The notes beneath the pieces were generated by a model that worked only from the letters and a program-made list of their open reading frames with translations, made no database searches and was not told the origin of the DNA. Both the position numbers and the translations under genes were made by a program. Positions 23,004 through 34,871 of a stretch of DNA of 64,000 nucleotides are shown here, piece by piece; position 1 is the first letter of the stretch; each line of letters starts with the position of its first letter. The stretch comes from Chlamydomonas reinhardtii. Its lineage: Eukaryota > Chlorophyta > Chlorophyceae > Chlamydomonadales > Chlamydomonadaceae. The DNA lies in NCBI RefSeq assembly GCF_000002595.2, contig NC_057004.1:3823933-3887932 (forward strand). The letters are read 5' to 3'.

Positions 23004-24591
23004 TGAGCTCAGGGCTGGCGGACGGCAACGACACCGGGAGCAAAGTGGTGCAACCCGGATTAGCCGACCTGGTACATTACGCAGGAGGCACCTTGCACCG
23101 ACGCGGTGCCGCGCAATTTACCGGTGCTTCATTTTCTTGAAGCATTTTTGATAATGGTGCTATGAACTAGGCGATCACTGAGGTAACATGTGGAGGCGCC
23201 TGTGCAGATCCAGTGCAGGGAGTGCGGGGGGTGGAGTGAGAGGGCTGATGTGCCGGAGCAGATCATAAGCGAGGGCCGTGGCCCTTGTGCAGGGCTGCGT
23301 GGCGGGATGCTGCATCTCGCAGCTTCAATCGTAGTTTGGCAAGACGTGACACTGGCAGGAGAGATGGGTTTGGGCTAACTGTCTTGTGGTCTGCCTGTGG
23401 TCGGCAGTAACGGTGGGGGACATGTAGATGAGTATTCGTATTAAAGCTGGAACAAGTGCTTCAGCCTGGGCAGTCCAGGAAATGGCTCGTACATGAGTGC
23501 TTGATTATAGCAGTGCAGCTTCCGTAAGGGTGGAGAGGGTAGGTCAGCAACGCGCTGTTCAGGATCTCGCCTGCCCGCCACGCCACGGCGTGTGGGCGTG
23601 CTCTGACATGTAAGCGCACGACCAGGCAGTGAGGCACGACATAAGACATGATGTCATAATGCGAGTGTAGGTTTTGGGTGTAAGTACGGTAGAGAGCAGA
23701 CGGGCAGGAGTGCGAGTAGGGGAGGGTTAGGGGGGCCAGGAGGGTGGGGGACGTGGGGAATGGGGGCGTTGCGATCTCCTTGCATGGAAGCATGGAACTG
23801 TGCCGTGCCCGCATGCGAATTCACATTGTTGCGCCACAACGCTTTTGCGGTTGGCCTAGGTTGCAAAACAGCGAGCACAGGACTGGAGCAATCCACGGGA
23901 GCAATCGCTGTCGTTGGCCTGGAGACTGCCCCGTTTCATGAAGTTGAATCTGTTATGCTTGCAATAGGTACCATTATGCTGTAGGCAAAAAACAGCAACG
24001 ACAAGACAAGTGCACCTTCTGCCGACATAATTTCTGTGCCCCGACATAGGACAACGCAGCACAGAAACAACATCTGACAAGTTATAATCTTGGATCAGCT
24101 GCCCCGGCGAGAGAAGGCGCATGGACGGGGCCGGCGGGGGCAAGCGGGGGCGGGAGCCCGCTGCATACGCCGCCGGACACGGTGAGCTATGCCGACAAGT
24201 CTCGCGAGCATGGAGCTGGGTTCACGTGGCCTGGGGGAGACAGGGGCAACGCCCGTTGCACTGGGCTGCCGTCGGGGGGAAGCTGGTACCGTAGTTTGCG
24301 ACAGGGTTCTTCGTGTGTTTGGTTCGCACGCTAATCGTCCCGAACCCACATGGTGCACGGGCACTATCTGGCACTTACTACGCACCAGCATACCCGCTGT
24401 AGCTCTTCATAATTCTCCTCTTGGTTTACAAGCCGCTGCCTGTTTACATGGTGATCTCCTTCGGCAGATATGAGCATGAAGCAAGCTCGGCCAGATGAAG
24501 CGGCGGTGAGCGTCTGGCAACACGGGGCGTTGAAATAGTAGGAAGGGGTCAATCTTGCTGTACGCAGTTACGAAAGGTGCTCTTTGATGCA
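23004..24591. other. Intergenic: 3' UTR of CDC25-like gene and promoter of RRM gene
   Basis: About 1.6 kb with no credible coding sequence. TGTAA motifs near 23609 and 23671 are candidates for the end of the CDC25-like transcript. The remainder should contain the promoter and 5' UTR of the RRM-protein gene. Confidence 0.5.
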
Positions 24592-25569
24592 ATGCAGATG
24601 TATGCATACGGCGCATATCAATATGGCTACGGGCAGCCCGCATACGGTGAGGCAACTTCAGGTCATTCTGGGTCGCTTCCTGGGAGTTGTGGGATTCATA
24701 CAGCAGCATTTCGGGGGCCGCGCCACAAGACATTGCTGACTGACATGCATAGTTCAGGCTCACTACGACTGCACCTGCTCACAGGTTACATGCAGCAGCC
24801 TATGCCAGTCCAAGGGGACATGATGCCAATGGCTCTGCAGATGCAGTACCCCATGCAGGTGCAGCAGACACAGCAGGGAATGGGAATGGGCATGGGGATG
24901 GGCATGAGCGGCATGCAGGGATCAGGCGACGCTGCGGCAGGTGCCGGTGGTGGCACCATGCAGATGCAGCCGTCGCAGCTGCCACAGGTGGCTGCCGGGG
25001 CCCCCGCACTGCAGCCAGCGCCAATGCAGCCGCAACAGCTGCAGCAGCCGCAACAACCGCAGCAGCAACAACAGCAACAGCAGCCGCCCATGCAACAACA
25101 GCAGCAGCAGCAGCCACACATGCAACAGCAACAGCAGCAGCCAATGCTGCAGCAACAGCAGCAGGGCACGCAAGGACAGGCGGTCGGTGTCAACAGTAAC
25201 CTGGCGGCCGCGCTCGCCACGCTCAGCCAGAGCCAGCTCACAAACTTGGCTGGGCTGCTGGGGACAGGTAGGCACCATGCATGCTGCAGGAAGCTCAGCA
25301 AGGGCATGCGTGGCAGGAATGTTCAGTCCTACCAGTGTAAAGTGTTGCTCGCTGTGCACGCTTCTTGCAGGGCAAGCCACAAATGTGCCACAGCAAGGAC
25401 AGGCAGCGGAGCCGGCGGGGCAGCAGAAGCAAAGCGCGCCAGTTGCTGAGGTGCAGCCGCAGGCACAGCAGCAGTACCCCCAGTACGTGCAGCAGCAACA
25501 GCAGCAACCGGCTGTTCAGGGCTCCTCTATGCAAGGCCAGCAACTGTACGGCGGTGGCATGCAGCCGCC

Positions 25570-25605
<36 letters not shown>

Positions 25606-27529
25606 CCAGCAACAATTGTATCAGCAGCAACCGCAGTCGTACGAGCAACAGCAATACCAACAGTGCCCGCAGCAGCAGCAGCAGCCATACCAGCAGCCAC
25701 TCCAGCAGCCGCAAGGTGCGGCGCAGCAACAGGCAGTGCAACCGCAACAGCAGCAGCAGCAGCAGCAGCAGTACGTTCAGACACCGTACCAGCAGCCGCA
25801 GCAACAGGCGCAGACGCAGTTACAACAGCAGCAGCAACCGCTGCCGCCCCAGCAGCTGCAGCAGCCGGGCTCAACACACGCTGGTGCGGCTTCCAACCAA
25901 ACCAGCGGCGGCGGTACCGCCCCCAGTCAGCAGCCGCAGCAGCTGCAACAGCCACAGCAACAGGCGCCGCAGCAGCAAAAGGCGGCTGCCGGCACCGGCA
26001 CAAGCGGCCCCACGCTGTTCATTCCCGCGGACGCCACCGCCTCGCTGTACATCGACAAGCTGCCGCTGGACGTGACGCGGCGCGAGATGTCACACATCTT
26101 CCGCAACCTGACCGGCTTCAAGGTAGGTGTGCGCTGCGAATTGCCGTCGTGCTTACGCACCGAATGTCTCCGTGCATCCTAGCTCCCTGTCGTCCTGCGC
26201 CTTGTTCTTCTTCCTCAGGCCGACCCGCTGCCCCTCCACCCACTGCCCACGCAGGCCTTCCGCCTGGTGTTTAAGGACACCGCTCGCGAGAAGTCCGTCA
26301 AGTGCTTCGTGGACTTTGCGGACGTGCAGACCGCCTCGCACGCGCTCAAGGCACTCAGCGGCTACCAGCTAGACACCGATCTGGAGTCCTCCATGATCAT
26401 CTTCCCCGAGTACGCCCGCCCTCTCAAGGAGTCCAGCAAGGCGGGCGGCCGGGGCGGAGGCGGAGGCGGTACAGTGCTGGACCCGCCGCCACACAGCGCG
26501 AGCGTGCTGGCAGACGGCAACGTGCGGGTGGACGGTGGTCCCGGCCCGGGTATGGGCGGCAGCGGCATGGGGATGGGAGCAGGCATGGGCAGCGCTGGCG
26601 GAGTGGGAGGCGGCGGCGGCCGGCCAAACACGCCCGGCGCGCCGGGTAGCGGCGCCGGCGCAGGTGGGACCGGTGTCAGCGGACCGCCTTCTGGAAGGTC
26701 AGATGGCGGGACGTACATCGACGGCAGCTATACGACGGGCTTCGACGGTGGGCCGGGCGGACCTGCCGGCGGCAGGCCTGCTCAAGCCATGAGCATGGGG
26801 CCGGGCATGGGGCCGGGCATGGGTCCGGGCATGGGGCCGGTGCCCGCTGGACCCATGGTCATGGTCATGGGCCCGGGGCCGCAGGGCATGGGACCGGGTG
26901 TGGGACCGGGCATGGGATCTGGAATGGGCCCGGGCCCAGGTATGGGTCTGGGCCCTGGCACGTTGGGCCCACAAGGCATGGGGCCAGGCCCGCAGGGCGG
27001 CATGGGACTCGGCATGGGGCCCGGCATGGGGCCCGGCATGGGACCTGGCATGGGGCCAGGCATGGCGCCCGGCATGGGGCCCGGCATGGGGCCCGGCATG
27101 GGACCCGGCATGGGGCCAGGCATGGCGCCCGGCATGGGGCCAGGCATGGGACCTGGCGTTGGTATGGGCGGTCGGGGCGGTGGTGCCATGGGCAGCGGGC
27201 CTATGGGCGGCCATGGCCGGGCAGGGCCGGGTGGGGTGGCCGGAAATAAGGGGCCGGGCATGGGCCCCGCTGGTGGCCGCGGTCCCGCGCAGGGCGGCCG
27301 CGGCTCAACGCCAGGCGGTCGTGGCGGGTCCATGGCTGGTCCGGGAGGCATGGCTGAGGGGCAGATGGGTCCGCCGGGGCCGGGAGGGCTCATGCGGATG
27401 GGCGGTCGGGGTCCGATGGGTGGGCCCATGGGCATGCCAGCTCGTGGTGGGATGCCAGGGATGATGGGGCGCGGACCAGGGCCGATGGGCCGCAACGGCA
27501 TGGGCCGCGGAAGGGGCGGACGCGGCTGA
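24592..27529 (+). CDS. Gln-rich RRM RNA-binding protein with Gly-Met-Pro tail
   Basis: Exons 24592-24646, 24785-25267, 25371-26122 and 26255-27529 join in phase to about 854 residues. Order: Tyr/Gly-rich N-terminus, Met/Gln-rich region, a very long Gln-rich region encoded by CAG/CAA runs, one RRM, then a Gly/Met/Pro tail ending in RG-rich sequence. In the RRM, RNP2 is LYIDKLP and RNP1 is KCFVDFAD; the RRM is split by the last intron. The RRM resembles the plant and fungal group related to couch potato/RBPMS and Whi3-type proteins. Likely role: mRNA binding and granule formation in cytoplasm or nucleus (inferred from low-complexity composition plus RRM). An alternative in-frame acceptor at 26219 would add 12 residues; I prefer 26255 because it gives a canonical RRM (GFK then AFRLVFKD). 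The start is ATG 24592, with another ATG two codons on. Confidence 0.83.
25560..25780 (+). repeat. CAG/CAA (poly-Gln) microsatellite region
   Basis: Dense CAG and CAA runs, including about ten consecutive CAG codons near 25573-25602, inside the Gln-rich exon of the RRM gene. The reading frame is conserved as Gln. Length polymorphism between strains is likely. Confidence 0.85.
26785..27165 (+). repeat. 12-bp coding minisatellite (Gly-Met-Gly-Pro repeats)
   Basis: Tandem units close to GGCATGGGGCCC, read as repeated G-M-G-P, with scattered variants (APGM, SGM). All units keep the frame of the RRM-protein tail. Confidence 0.88.
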
Positions 27530-27810
27530 GGAGATGAGCTGCGGCAAGAGTGCACGTTACAAGGCAGGTACTGGGGCATCACGGCAGGCATATGAGCAGG
27601 GCCAGCCTGCATGCTCAGGGCTTGTTAAGCGCTAGGGCGGGGAGCTCAACGCTGATAGGTGAACATGGGTGGGGTTATAGGCAAGATGCTGGGCTGGCCA
27701 TATAGCGTAGCGTGTAGGTTCGGTGGAGGCGAGCTGCCGTACAATTGGGCGGGACAAGCCAGGTGTCTGGTAGCATTCCTACTACAGGCTAGGCCCTGCT
27801 ACTTGACCTG

Positions 27811-27880
27811 AGTGTGTGATGGGACAGGGTTTAGGCAGGTTGGCGAGGTCCCGTAGGGTGTAGCTGACGCCCATACCCCA
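27811..27880 (+). repeat. Diverged ~70-bp direct repeat, left copy
   Basis: Shares the core GTGTGATGGGACAG ... GTCCCGTAGGGTG with 29391-29463, with scattered mismatches. Both copies lie in the presumed 3' UTR/intergenic zone. Confidence 0.7.
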
Positions 27881-29390
27881 AGCAGAGTCACGTTTGGACG
27901 TCACTGTTGTTGCGACGGGCAATGCTTGATTTCTAGGGGAACTGCGCTGACTCTTGGTAAGGGCACGGAGGTGAGGCCAGATGCGACCGTGTGGTGTCAG
28001 AGTCCCTTGCGCGCGGCTTGGTTAGCGCTTGACGGAGACGGATCATACTGCTGGTTGAGCGCACGTAGGGCGTCTATTGCTGTACCTGCCGTTGTGTGTC
28101 GGTCCGTTGTTGCTTTCATCCTGTTGACACCTTGGTTGACACCTGATCCACCCTCCCTGGTGCCGCTGCGGCTTGGCGTGCCGCGCCGAGGTAGGGCCTG
28201 GGTGCGACTGACGTGAACTAGCATGCCTACGTACGCGCGACATACAGGAGCCTGTAGCAGCGTCGGCCGCTCGCACACGGTCAACAGGGCGACCGGGACT
28301 AGTTGTCACGTGGGCGTGTGGCTATTGGCGGCCCTGGTGCTGAGTGCTTGCTGCGAGGCCGTAGCTGTGAGGCGGCGACGTATCGGGGCTGGTACCAATG
28401 CTAATACTGTCAGGCCGCAGCACTGCATCAAAGAGGCAACCTTGGGGCCACTAGCTGTTGTTTGTGGCGACAGCCGTGAGGCTGTTTACCGCTACATGGT
28501 GATGAGGAATCAGGGGATAATGGACGCTAGCCTGTGATAGTTCGGACACGTTGTAGAGCCCGGTGAAGGGTCAAATCGAGGTACGATGCCTGAGGCCTGA
28601 GGGGCCAGGAGTGTTCACGACCGACGTGTACCGTACCACCACACAGGCACGAGGCACCCCAAAGCAGAGACTTTGGTTGCCTGGCGCGAGACCTCGTGTC
28701 ATATGTCGGCCAGTACAGAATTGACGAGCTGCACACCTGCACCGATTAGAAGTAGACAACAGGTTGCGCCATGCGCGCTCAGTTGCTGCTACCGGCAAGG
28801 TGCGTGACTCGTGACCACTCCGCCGCAAATTCTACTGCCGAGGGTTCGGCGCTGACCTGGGGCCAGGGCCAAACGGATGGGGGCTATCCAAGTTATGTGA
28901 ACTACAGTTCAGTTCCGGCCACATCTTATGCAACACCTCCACGTCCTCCAGCCTCCCGTTGGCATGGCGGTGGGTAAGCATAACATGCCCACCCTAAGTG
29001 CGGTAACAACTAACAAGATCACGCCGCAGCCCGTGTTGAGTTATGCGAAGTTTGTAGCTCCTGCCCAAACCTGCACCCGCCCCTGCCCCTGGCAGAGGCG
29101 TCCGGATTAGCGATGGCGGGTGATGGGGTGCGTGTGTGCTACAGCCACGGCTGCAGCGTGTGTGTGCTGCAGAGTCTGGAGGACAGGTTGAGCTGTCCTC
29201 CCCAGCCGTCCGGCCTAGGTCCGTGGATGTGAGGAGCTAGATGGGTTGATCCTGTCTTAGCGCTAGCCCTCTTACACCGTCCTGAGTGTCCCATCACACA
29301 CCGTTCTGAGTGGTCGTCTATTCTAGGCGCAAACTCAACACATTGCTTCGGCGTTGGCAAGAGCCACGGATGGCCCTATTACCGTGGGGG

Positions 29391-29463
29391 GGGTGTGATG
29401 GGACAGTGTCAGGGCAGGTTGGTAAAGTCCCGTAGGGTGCAGCTGATTCCCAGAACCCAGCAG
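29391..29463 (+). repeat. Diverged ~70-bp direct repeat, right copy
   Basis: Partner of 27811-27880. It is followed about 25 bp later by a second occurrence of the short motif CCCTATTACCGTGGGGG, which also precedes it at about 29374. Confidence 0.7.
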
Positions 29464-29862
29464 ATGACAAAACAATTTGCAACGGCCCTATTACCGTGGG
29501 GGCATGTCGCACCCCGGCACCCGTGGAGGGCACTGTAGGGCAGACCCCCTGGACCGCTTCGCTTAGGGGACTCAGCCTAAAAACCCGGCTCAGAGTGACG
29601 CCACAGATCCGACTGAAAGCAGTAAGTGTTGTGAGTTAATTCCAAACACACGGCGGCCCGTACCAAATGCGTGTCCCATCCCTCGAATACCACCCTATGA
29701 ACTCAACAGCTGTCGCTGTCACGTAATGGCAACGCCCTCTGCGCATCTGGGCCACCAATCTCCAGCCCATTGACTACCATGCTTCTACCCAAAGGCTACA
29801 ACCCACCACATCATCCCTAATCACTGCTTGCTGCTGCTGCTGCAGCTGCCGCCATATCACCT

Positions 29863-32800
29863 TCACCCAGTCACTGCCTCCAGGCGCTGCGCCAGGTCAG
29901 CTAGCTCCAGCGGTCCTGGCCCCGCGGACACGTCCGCAGGCAGCGGCTTATCGTTGAAGGTTGCGACCGCGCTCAGGACGTCCGCCACCGACAGCTTGAC
30001 CTCATGAGAGGACACGCTCGAGCCATTGGCCGCCGCTGCTGCTGCTGCCACCGCTGCTCCGTTTGGGCCTACGGGGCATGACGCCAATGTTGACGCACAA
30101 GAACCGAAACATATGCAAGTTTGACAGCCAGACGCAGCTGACAAGTACAGACGCACTGCTCACCCTTGGCCTGCCCCGCCGCCGCCTCCTCAACCTCGCC
30201 ATCGCCCAGCAAGTCCATCACGTGTTGCAGGTTGAGGCGCTCACGCTTGATGGAAGCCACCCGGTTGCGAGCCATCGCCTCCAGCTTGCTTGACAAGCTG
30301 TGGGCAACGCCGGGCCAGTCATACAGGAGATGGGCAAGAGCGGTGTCAAGTTACAAGGACTCCGGGACTGGGAGGGCGCCATTCCGTGGAGGCGTGTGCT
30401 CGTACGCCTCAACGCCTAATCCGGGCATGACTTCATCCCTCAAGCACCTGCACAATATCATGCCACTTACTGCTGGATTGCGGGGTCACGGCCGCTGGAC
30501 GCCGCAACGGCGCCGGCGCCCTGTACACCAGCAGCGCTCGGGTTAAGCGAGGCCTGCACCGCGAGCGTCTGCGCTGCGGGTAGGCCTGGCATGGAGTAGG
30601 CGGCGAAGGGCTCGAACACCACGTTCTGCAGGTTGTGCATGTAGTGCGTCTGCAGGAGGCTGCCCTGCAAGAGGCAAAGCAAGGGGATTGGGCAGACGGC
30701 AGCGGTCAGCATCGTGCAATCTCGCATTCAACTGCCCTGCCCAAGAGAACTACGGCCATGAAGGCCCTGAATGGCTAGCCAGGGCTATCTCGGGTGCCGT
30801 GCACCTTGTCGCACTGCACCTGCAGTCCCCGCCTCACCTTGCAGAGCGCGTCAAGCACCTTGCCGTACCAATGGCTCACGGGCCACTCGGCCTGCACCCC
30901 CTTCAGGGACGCTTCGGCAAAGCGCGCGTCGCCCTGCAGCAGCACCGAGGTGCTCACCAGCGCGCCGTTCTCCTCCTGCAAGCACAAATAGAAGCGATCG
31001 ACATCACTGCCATGCACACAGGTCACATTAAACTCGCCAACCCGCATTTCATGCACATATGGCCGCAAGGATGGCGCGCAAGTAACGTAGTATGCCCCGA
31101 AACACACCTTCAGGCTGGCGCACGCCTCCGCTGGGATGGTGAACCGCAGCGGTAGAAGGTGCGGGCAGTTGCCGCGCGACGCCAACGTACTGAGCAGGTT
31201 GTTGATCAGCAACAGCAGCGACACCGCCCACAGCCTGTCTGACTCCTCGTCTGCACAACACAAGCACAGCAGAACATATTAAACAGCTCCGTGTTCCGGC
31301 CGAAACAGGCCCTAACCGCCCTAGCAACCAACGAACTCCCCTTACCTCCTGTCCCTGGCCTCTCCACGTCCGCCGCGTCCTTTGCCGCGCGCTCCACGGC
31401 AGCTGCTGCACCCACAGTGGGCGCGTACTTGTAAGCCTCAGCCAGGAGCACCCTACGAGTTGACCAGGGGGCACAGGTGCGGTATTGGCGGCCTGCTCGG
31501 CGTGCCCACAGACCGCGCATGCGCGAATACAGAGCCGAAAGGTAGCGCAAGCCGAGAAGCGCACTCACTTGGACAGGCGTACGCCATGCAGCAGCAGCTC
31601 CGGCTGCTTGCTGTCCAAGCAAGCAATGAGCACTCGGCTCATGGTCGCCACGTCGGCCGGCGTACCCAGCGACACGTTGCGCGCCATCTGCATCCACACA
31701 CCACCATGACCGCACAGCGGTCAACCGCAGCCCCATCCATACGCAAGCTGGGGCTTCACGGAGGCCCACTGTGCTGAACACGGGCCGCGAAGCACACGCA
31801 GCTGGCCCTCCCGGCCTCCTGGAGTCCTGGCAAACCAAAACCCCATTGAGTTCACATTTTGCCCCTTGCAGCCGGACCTACCCCACGGCCCCCGACTGCC
31901 TGCCTACCCACCTGCAGCACCAGGTCCATCAGCCCCAGCGCCTGCTTCTCATCGCGCAGGCCGCCCGCGCCCACGCCGGCGCTGCCGCACGCCGTCAGCA
32001 CCGCGCCCAGCAGCGCGCACGCAGTGGCGCGACTCTCTGCCTCCGCCGAGCCCCACACAGTGATGATGGCTGCCAGCTGCTGCAGCAGCTGCGCCGGCGC
32101 GTGGCCACCGGGGAAGGTGCGGCCCGCCTCGGGGAAGCTAGGGATGACCAGCACCGCCGTGAGCGCACACTCCAGGCAGGCCTACGGCACAATGGTAAGC
32201 ACGAGCTGAAACCGTTCCACAGGAGCTTGTCAAGCTCTGAGCATGTGCGCCACCACGTCTATGTGCACGCTTTACGGACGTGTATGTGCACCCAAAGCAC
32301 GCACCTGAGCCGTCTTGGAGGGCGTCGCGTGCTGGCGCAGCACGGACGAGATGGCCTCGCACATCTGGCCTGCGTCACCAACCTCCTGCGCCAGCTTGCG
32401 CACCGCCCCCATGACCGCGTTGTGCAGCGCTGTGGTGGCGGCGTTGGCGTCCGCCGTCAAAGCGCGTGGGAGCTCCTGCAGCGCCATGCTGAACGCCGAC
32501 AGCGAGTACACGGACGGCTGCAGCGCAACAAGGGCGCGTGACAAAGCTGAATGAGCGTGCGGCAATGAAGTGGAGCTGAGATAAGACTGCACCCTTACGC
32601 CGCCTCTGCCACAGAGACTGGCCACCACCTGCTGCATCTTCACTACTGGCAAGCATGATCGCATCAAAACCCGGCCCCGCACCTGCTGCAGCGCCAGGTT
32701 GATGACCACCACCCGCTCGTCGGGGCCCAGACCCGGCGCGCTGCTGTGGCGCATGAGCGCCGTAAACAGCGGGAAGGGCTGCTCCGAGCAGGAGCTCTGG

Positions 32801-34640
32801 ACCAGCGCCATCAGCCGCTGTACACACGCGGAGCAGGTCCAGGGGCATGGGTTGGTCAGGCGCATGTTGGCTGTAGGGATCACAAATCACATGGCCTGCC
32901 TTGGCGTATTTGCTACAGTTTGCCGGCGACGAGATCCCACCCTTCAGTGCCCAGGTTGAGGCTGCATCCTCGTTACCTGCACCGAGTCCGTCTGCTGCCA
33001 GCGGCCGTTTTCGTCCAGATGGCGAAACAGCGTCTCCATCACCCGGTAAACGGTGCTGATGTCCTGCGTGTCGAAACACCAACATGTGACCTATAGACAG
33101 AGACATGCTAGTATAACAATCCCCAAGGCGATTGGCCGTGGTCACGACCGACAGGTGCCAGGCAGACAGCGTCTTCCCACTCGCCTGCAGGAAGGGCTTG
33201 AAGTTGAGCAGGAGGCTGTGCGCGAGTCCCGGCACCGTCGCCTCATCTGGTGTGGTGTTCACGGGGCTGGCACCTGCGGACCCACAAGCAGTTGCTCGGT
33301 GTTGCACAGACGCCTCCGGAACTGGCTGCTGTATCTCGTGCTCCACCAATGTTCCCACATTTCGCTAGGCATGCACAAATGTCCTCACGTTTCGATAGGC
33401 ATCGCACGACCAGGGAACGAAACCGTTCCATCACGACCGCAACCGCGCTCTGAGCCGCTGCTGTCGACCCCAGTGCTCCCAACTAACAGCTCTGCACCCA
33501 CCGCTTGTGTCCAGGTTCTGCAGCACGGCCGCCTCGATCTCCTCCAGGTTGGGCGGCAGCGTCTTGAGCTCGAAGCACAGCCCCATGAACTCCGCCACCG
33601 CGCGCAGGCACGCCAGCGTCTGCGCCGCCTGCAATTGCCCACCCTTGCGCGCCAGCTCGCACGCGGTGGACACCAGGGGCTGCACCGCGCGCAGCTGGTG
33701 CTCCACGGGATTCTGCGACGCGCGAGTGTGCAGGTGTGGCATCCGGTGTCAAAGCTTCCATGCGGTGCACCCTGCCAACCCCGCTCGCCAGTGCTACATG
33801 CATATTATGATATGACATACGAAACACGCCTCACGACGGATCACACCACGATGAAGGACCGTTTCATGCCGGAGGCGGAGCCGTATTCGACCCAGCTAGC
33901 CGCAAGCTGCAGCAACTCAATGGATACCCGCCCCTCACCTGTGCCTTGATGTAGCTCGCCAGTAACTCGGCCCCCATGGTCCGGATCATGGGATCCGTGT
34001 GGCTCATCAGCGTTCGAATCTGCGTGCGGTGTCGGACGGACAGAACGCCGCAGGTACTCCTTCAAAAACCGCGTGCCGTCGGTTGGCAGCTGCCAGCTGG
34101 CGAACAACGGGCCAGTCCCCCAAATGGCGCAGCCCTATGTCATGAGCGCCTGCCCGCCCCGCCTTACCACCGCGTCCGGCTCCTCAATAAGCTCCTTCGC
34201 GAAGTAGCTGAACGTGAACGGGCTCTCCTCCGCCGCAGACTTGCCAAGCAGGTAACGATACGTTTGCACCGCTATCTTCACATAGCCGTAGTTTTTGTAT
34301 GCAAGCTCCGCCTTGATGCGGCGGGTGAGCCTGCGCGACACCTGCCAGACAACGCCGGGCGAGGCGAGGCGAGGCGATGGGGGTTGCATATATACGCGTT
34401 CAGGAATCAATGCAAGCAACTTGCCTAAACCACGTCAGTACATGCTACTCTTACTTTTGACGTTCTTGCGGGTTGCTTCTGGAGGTACTCCGCAAGCTTC
34501 TCCATTTTCCGCTCCACGCCCTTCGGCACATCTGAGTGCGGATCCGGTGGCTTGAGAGGGAACACGTCCGGAACCAGAATGTTATAGACCTTTCGCGGTT
34601 GCAGCGAAGCTGGTGGCGGAATGCACGAGCACATCACCAT
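29863..34640 (-). CDS. EFR3-like plasma-membrane scaffold (PI4-kinase complex)
   Basis: About 16 exons, in the order 34455-34640, 34168-34341, 33939-34019, then near 33720-33510, 33270-33160, 33062-32975, 32860-32680, 32540-32300, 32180-31910, 31695-31560, 31450-31345, 31255-31100, 30977-30837, 30680-30470, 30290-30160 and 30070-29863. The first three join exactly in phase; later edges are approximate. Roughly 850 residues, mostly helical repeat. The N-terminus begins MVMCSC; EFR3 proteins carry an N-terminal Cys cluster that is palmitoylated. It is followed by the family pattern KMEKLAEYLQKQ and YGYVKIAVQTYRYLL. EFR3 anchors the PI4KIIIalpha complex at the plasma membrane. The start ATG 34640 is followed by an in-frame ATG at 34634. 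The gene is head to head with an ORAI-like gene. Confidence 0.78.
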
Positions 34641-34871
34641 TCTCGCCCTTGTTATTGATATATAAAGATGTTTGAGTAATAAATTATTATACGGCGTGGC
34701 TAGGACCCGAGTCCAAATGGTCAACGGTGTTGCAATGATGGCGCCATGGGTTCTTCGTCGAGGCGTGTAGTGAGTTGAGTGGAGTATCACGAGCGCAATA
34801 GGCAACACTACCTAACCTTGGCCTGCAGTCAGTAGGCGGCCCTCACCCGGAACTGGAAGAAGACAAGGTGA
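34641..34871. promoter_or_regulatory. Short bidirectional promoter region (EFR3-like / ORAI-like)
   Basis: Only 231 bp separate the two start codons. The region includes an AT-rich block near 34660-34690 (TATATAAAG at about 34659 on the plus strand and TTATTATA runs), in contrast to the GC-rich surroundings. Both 5' UTRs and the core promoters must share it. Confidence 0.6.

Larger units (their letters stand above)
27530..29862. other. Convergent intergenic region between RRM gene and EFR3-like gene
   Basis: 2.3 kb holding the 3' UTRs of two convergent genes. No gene was recognised. It contains a diverged direct repeat (27811-27880 and 29391-29463), a short inverted match to the same motif at 29281-29302, and a palindrome-bearing stretch near 29540-29590 similar to one near 39785-39825. 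The first 60-70 bases of the left copy read GTGTGATGGGACAG then a conserved tail. Confidence 0.5.

Noticed and set aside
25573-25602. Possible CRISPR-like or regulatory repeat array
   Set aside because: It is a CAG microsatellite in coding sequence with no spacers. No CRISPR array exists in this window.
24786-25804. Minus-strand Cys/Leu-rich frames opposite the Gln-rich region
   Set aside because: These are reverse translations of CAG/CAA repeats (poly-Cys, poly-Leu, poly-Ala) with no independent support.
26782-27612. Minus-strand Pro/Met-rich frame of 276 codons
   Set aside because: Complement of the Gly-Met-Gly-Pro minisatellite; the plus frame joins in phase to an RRM.
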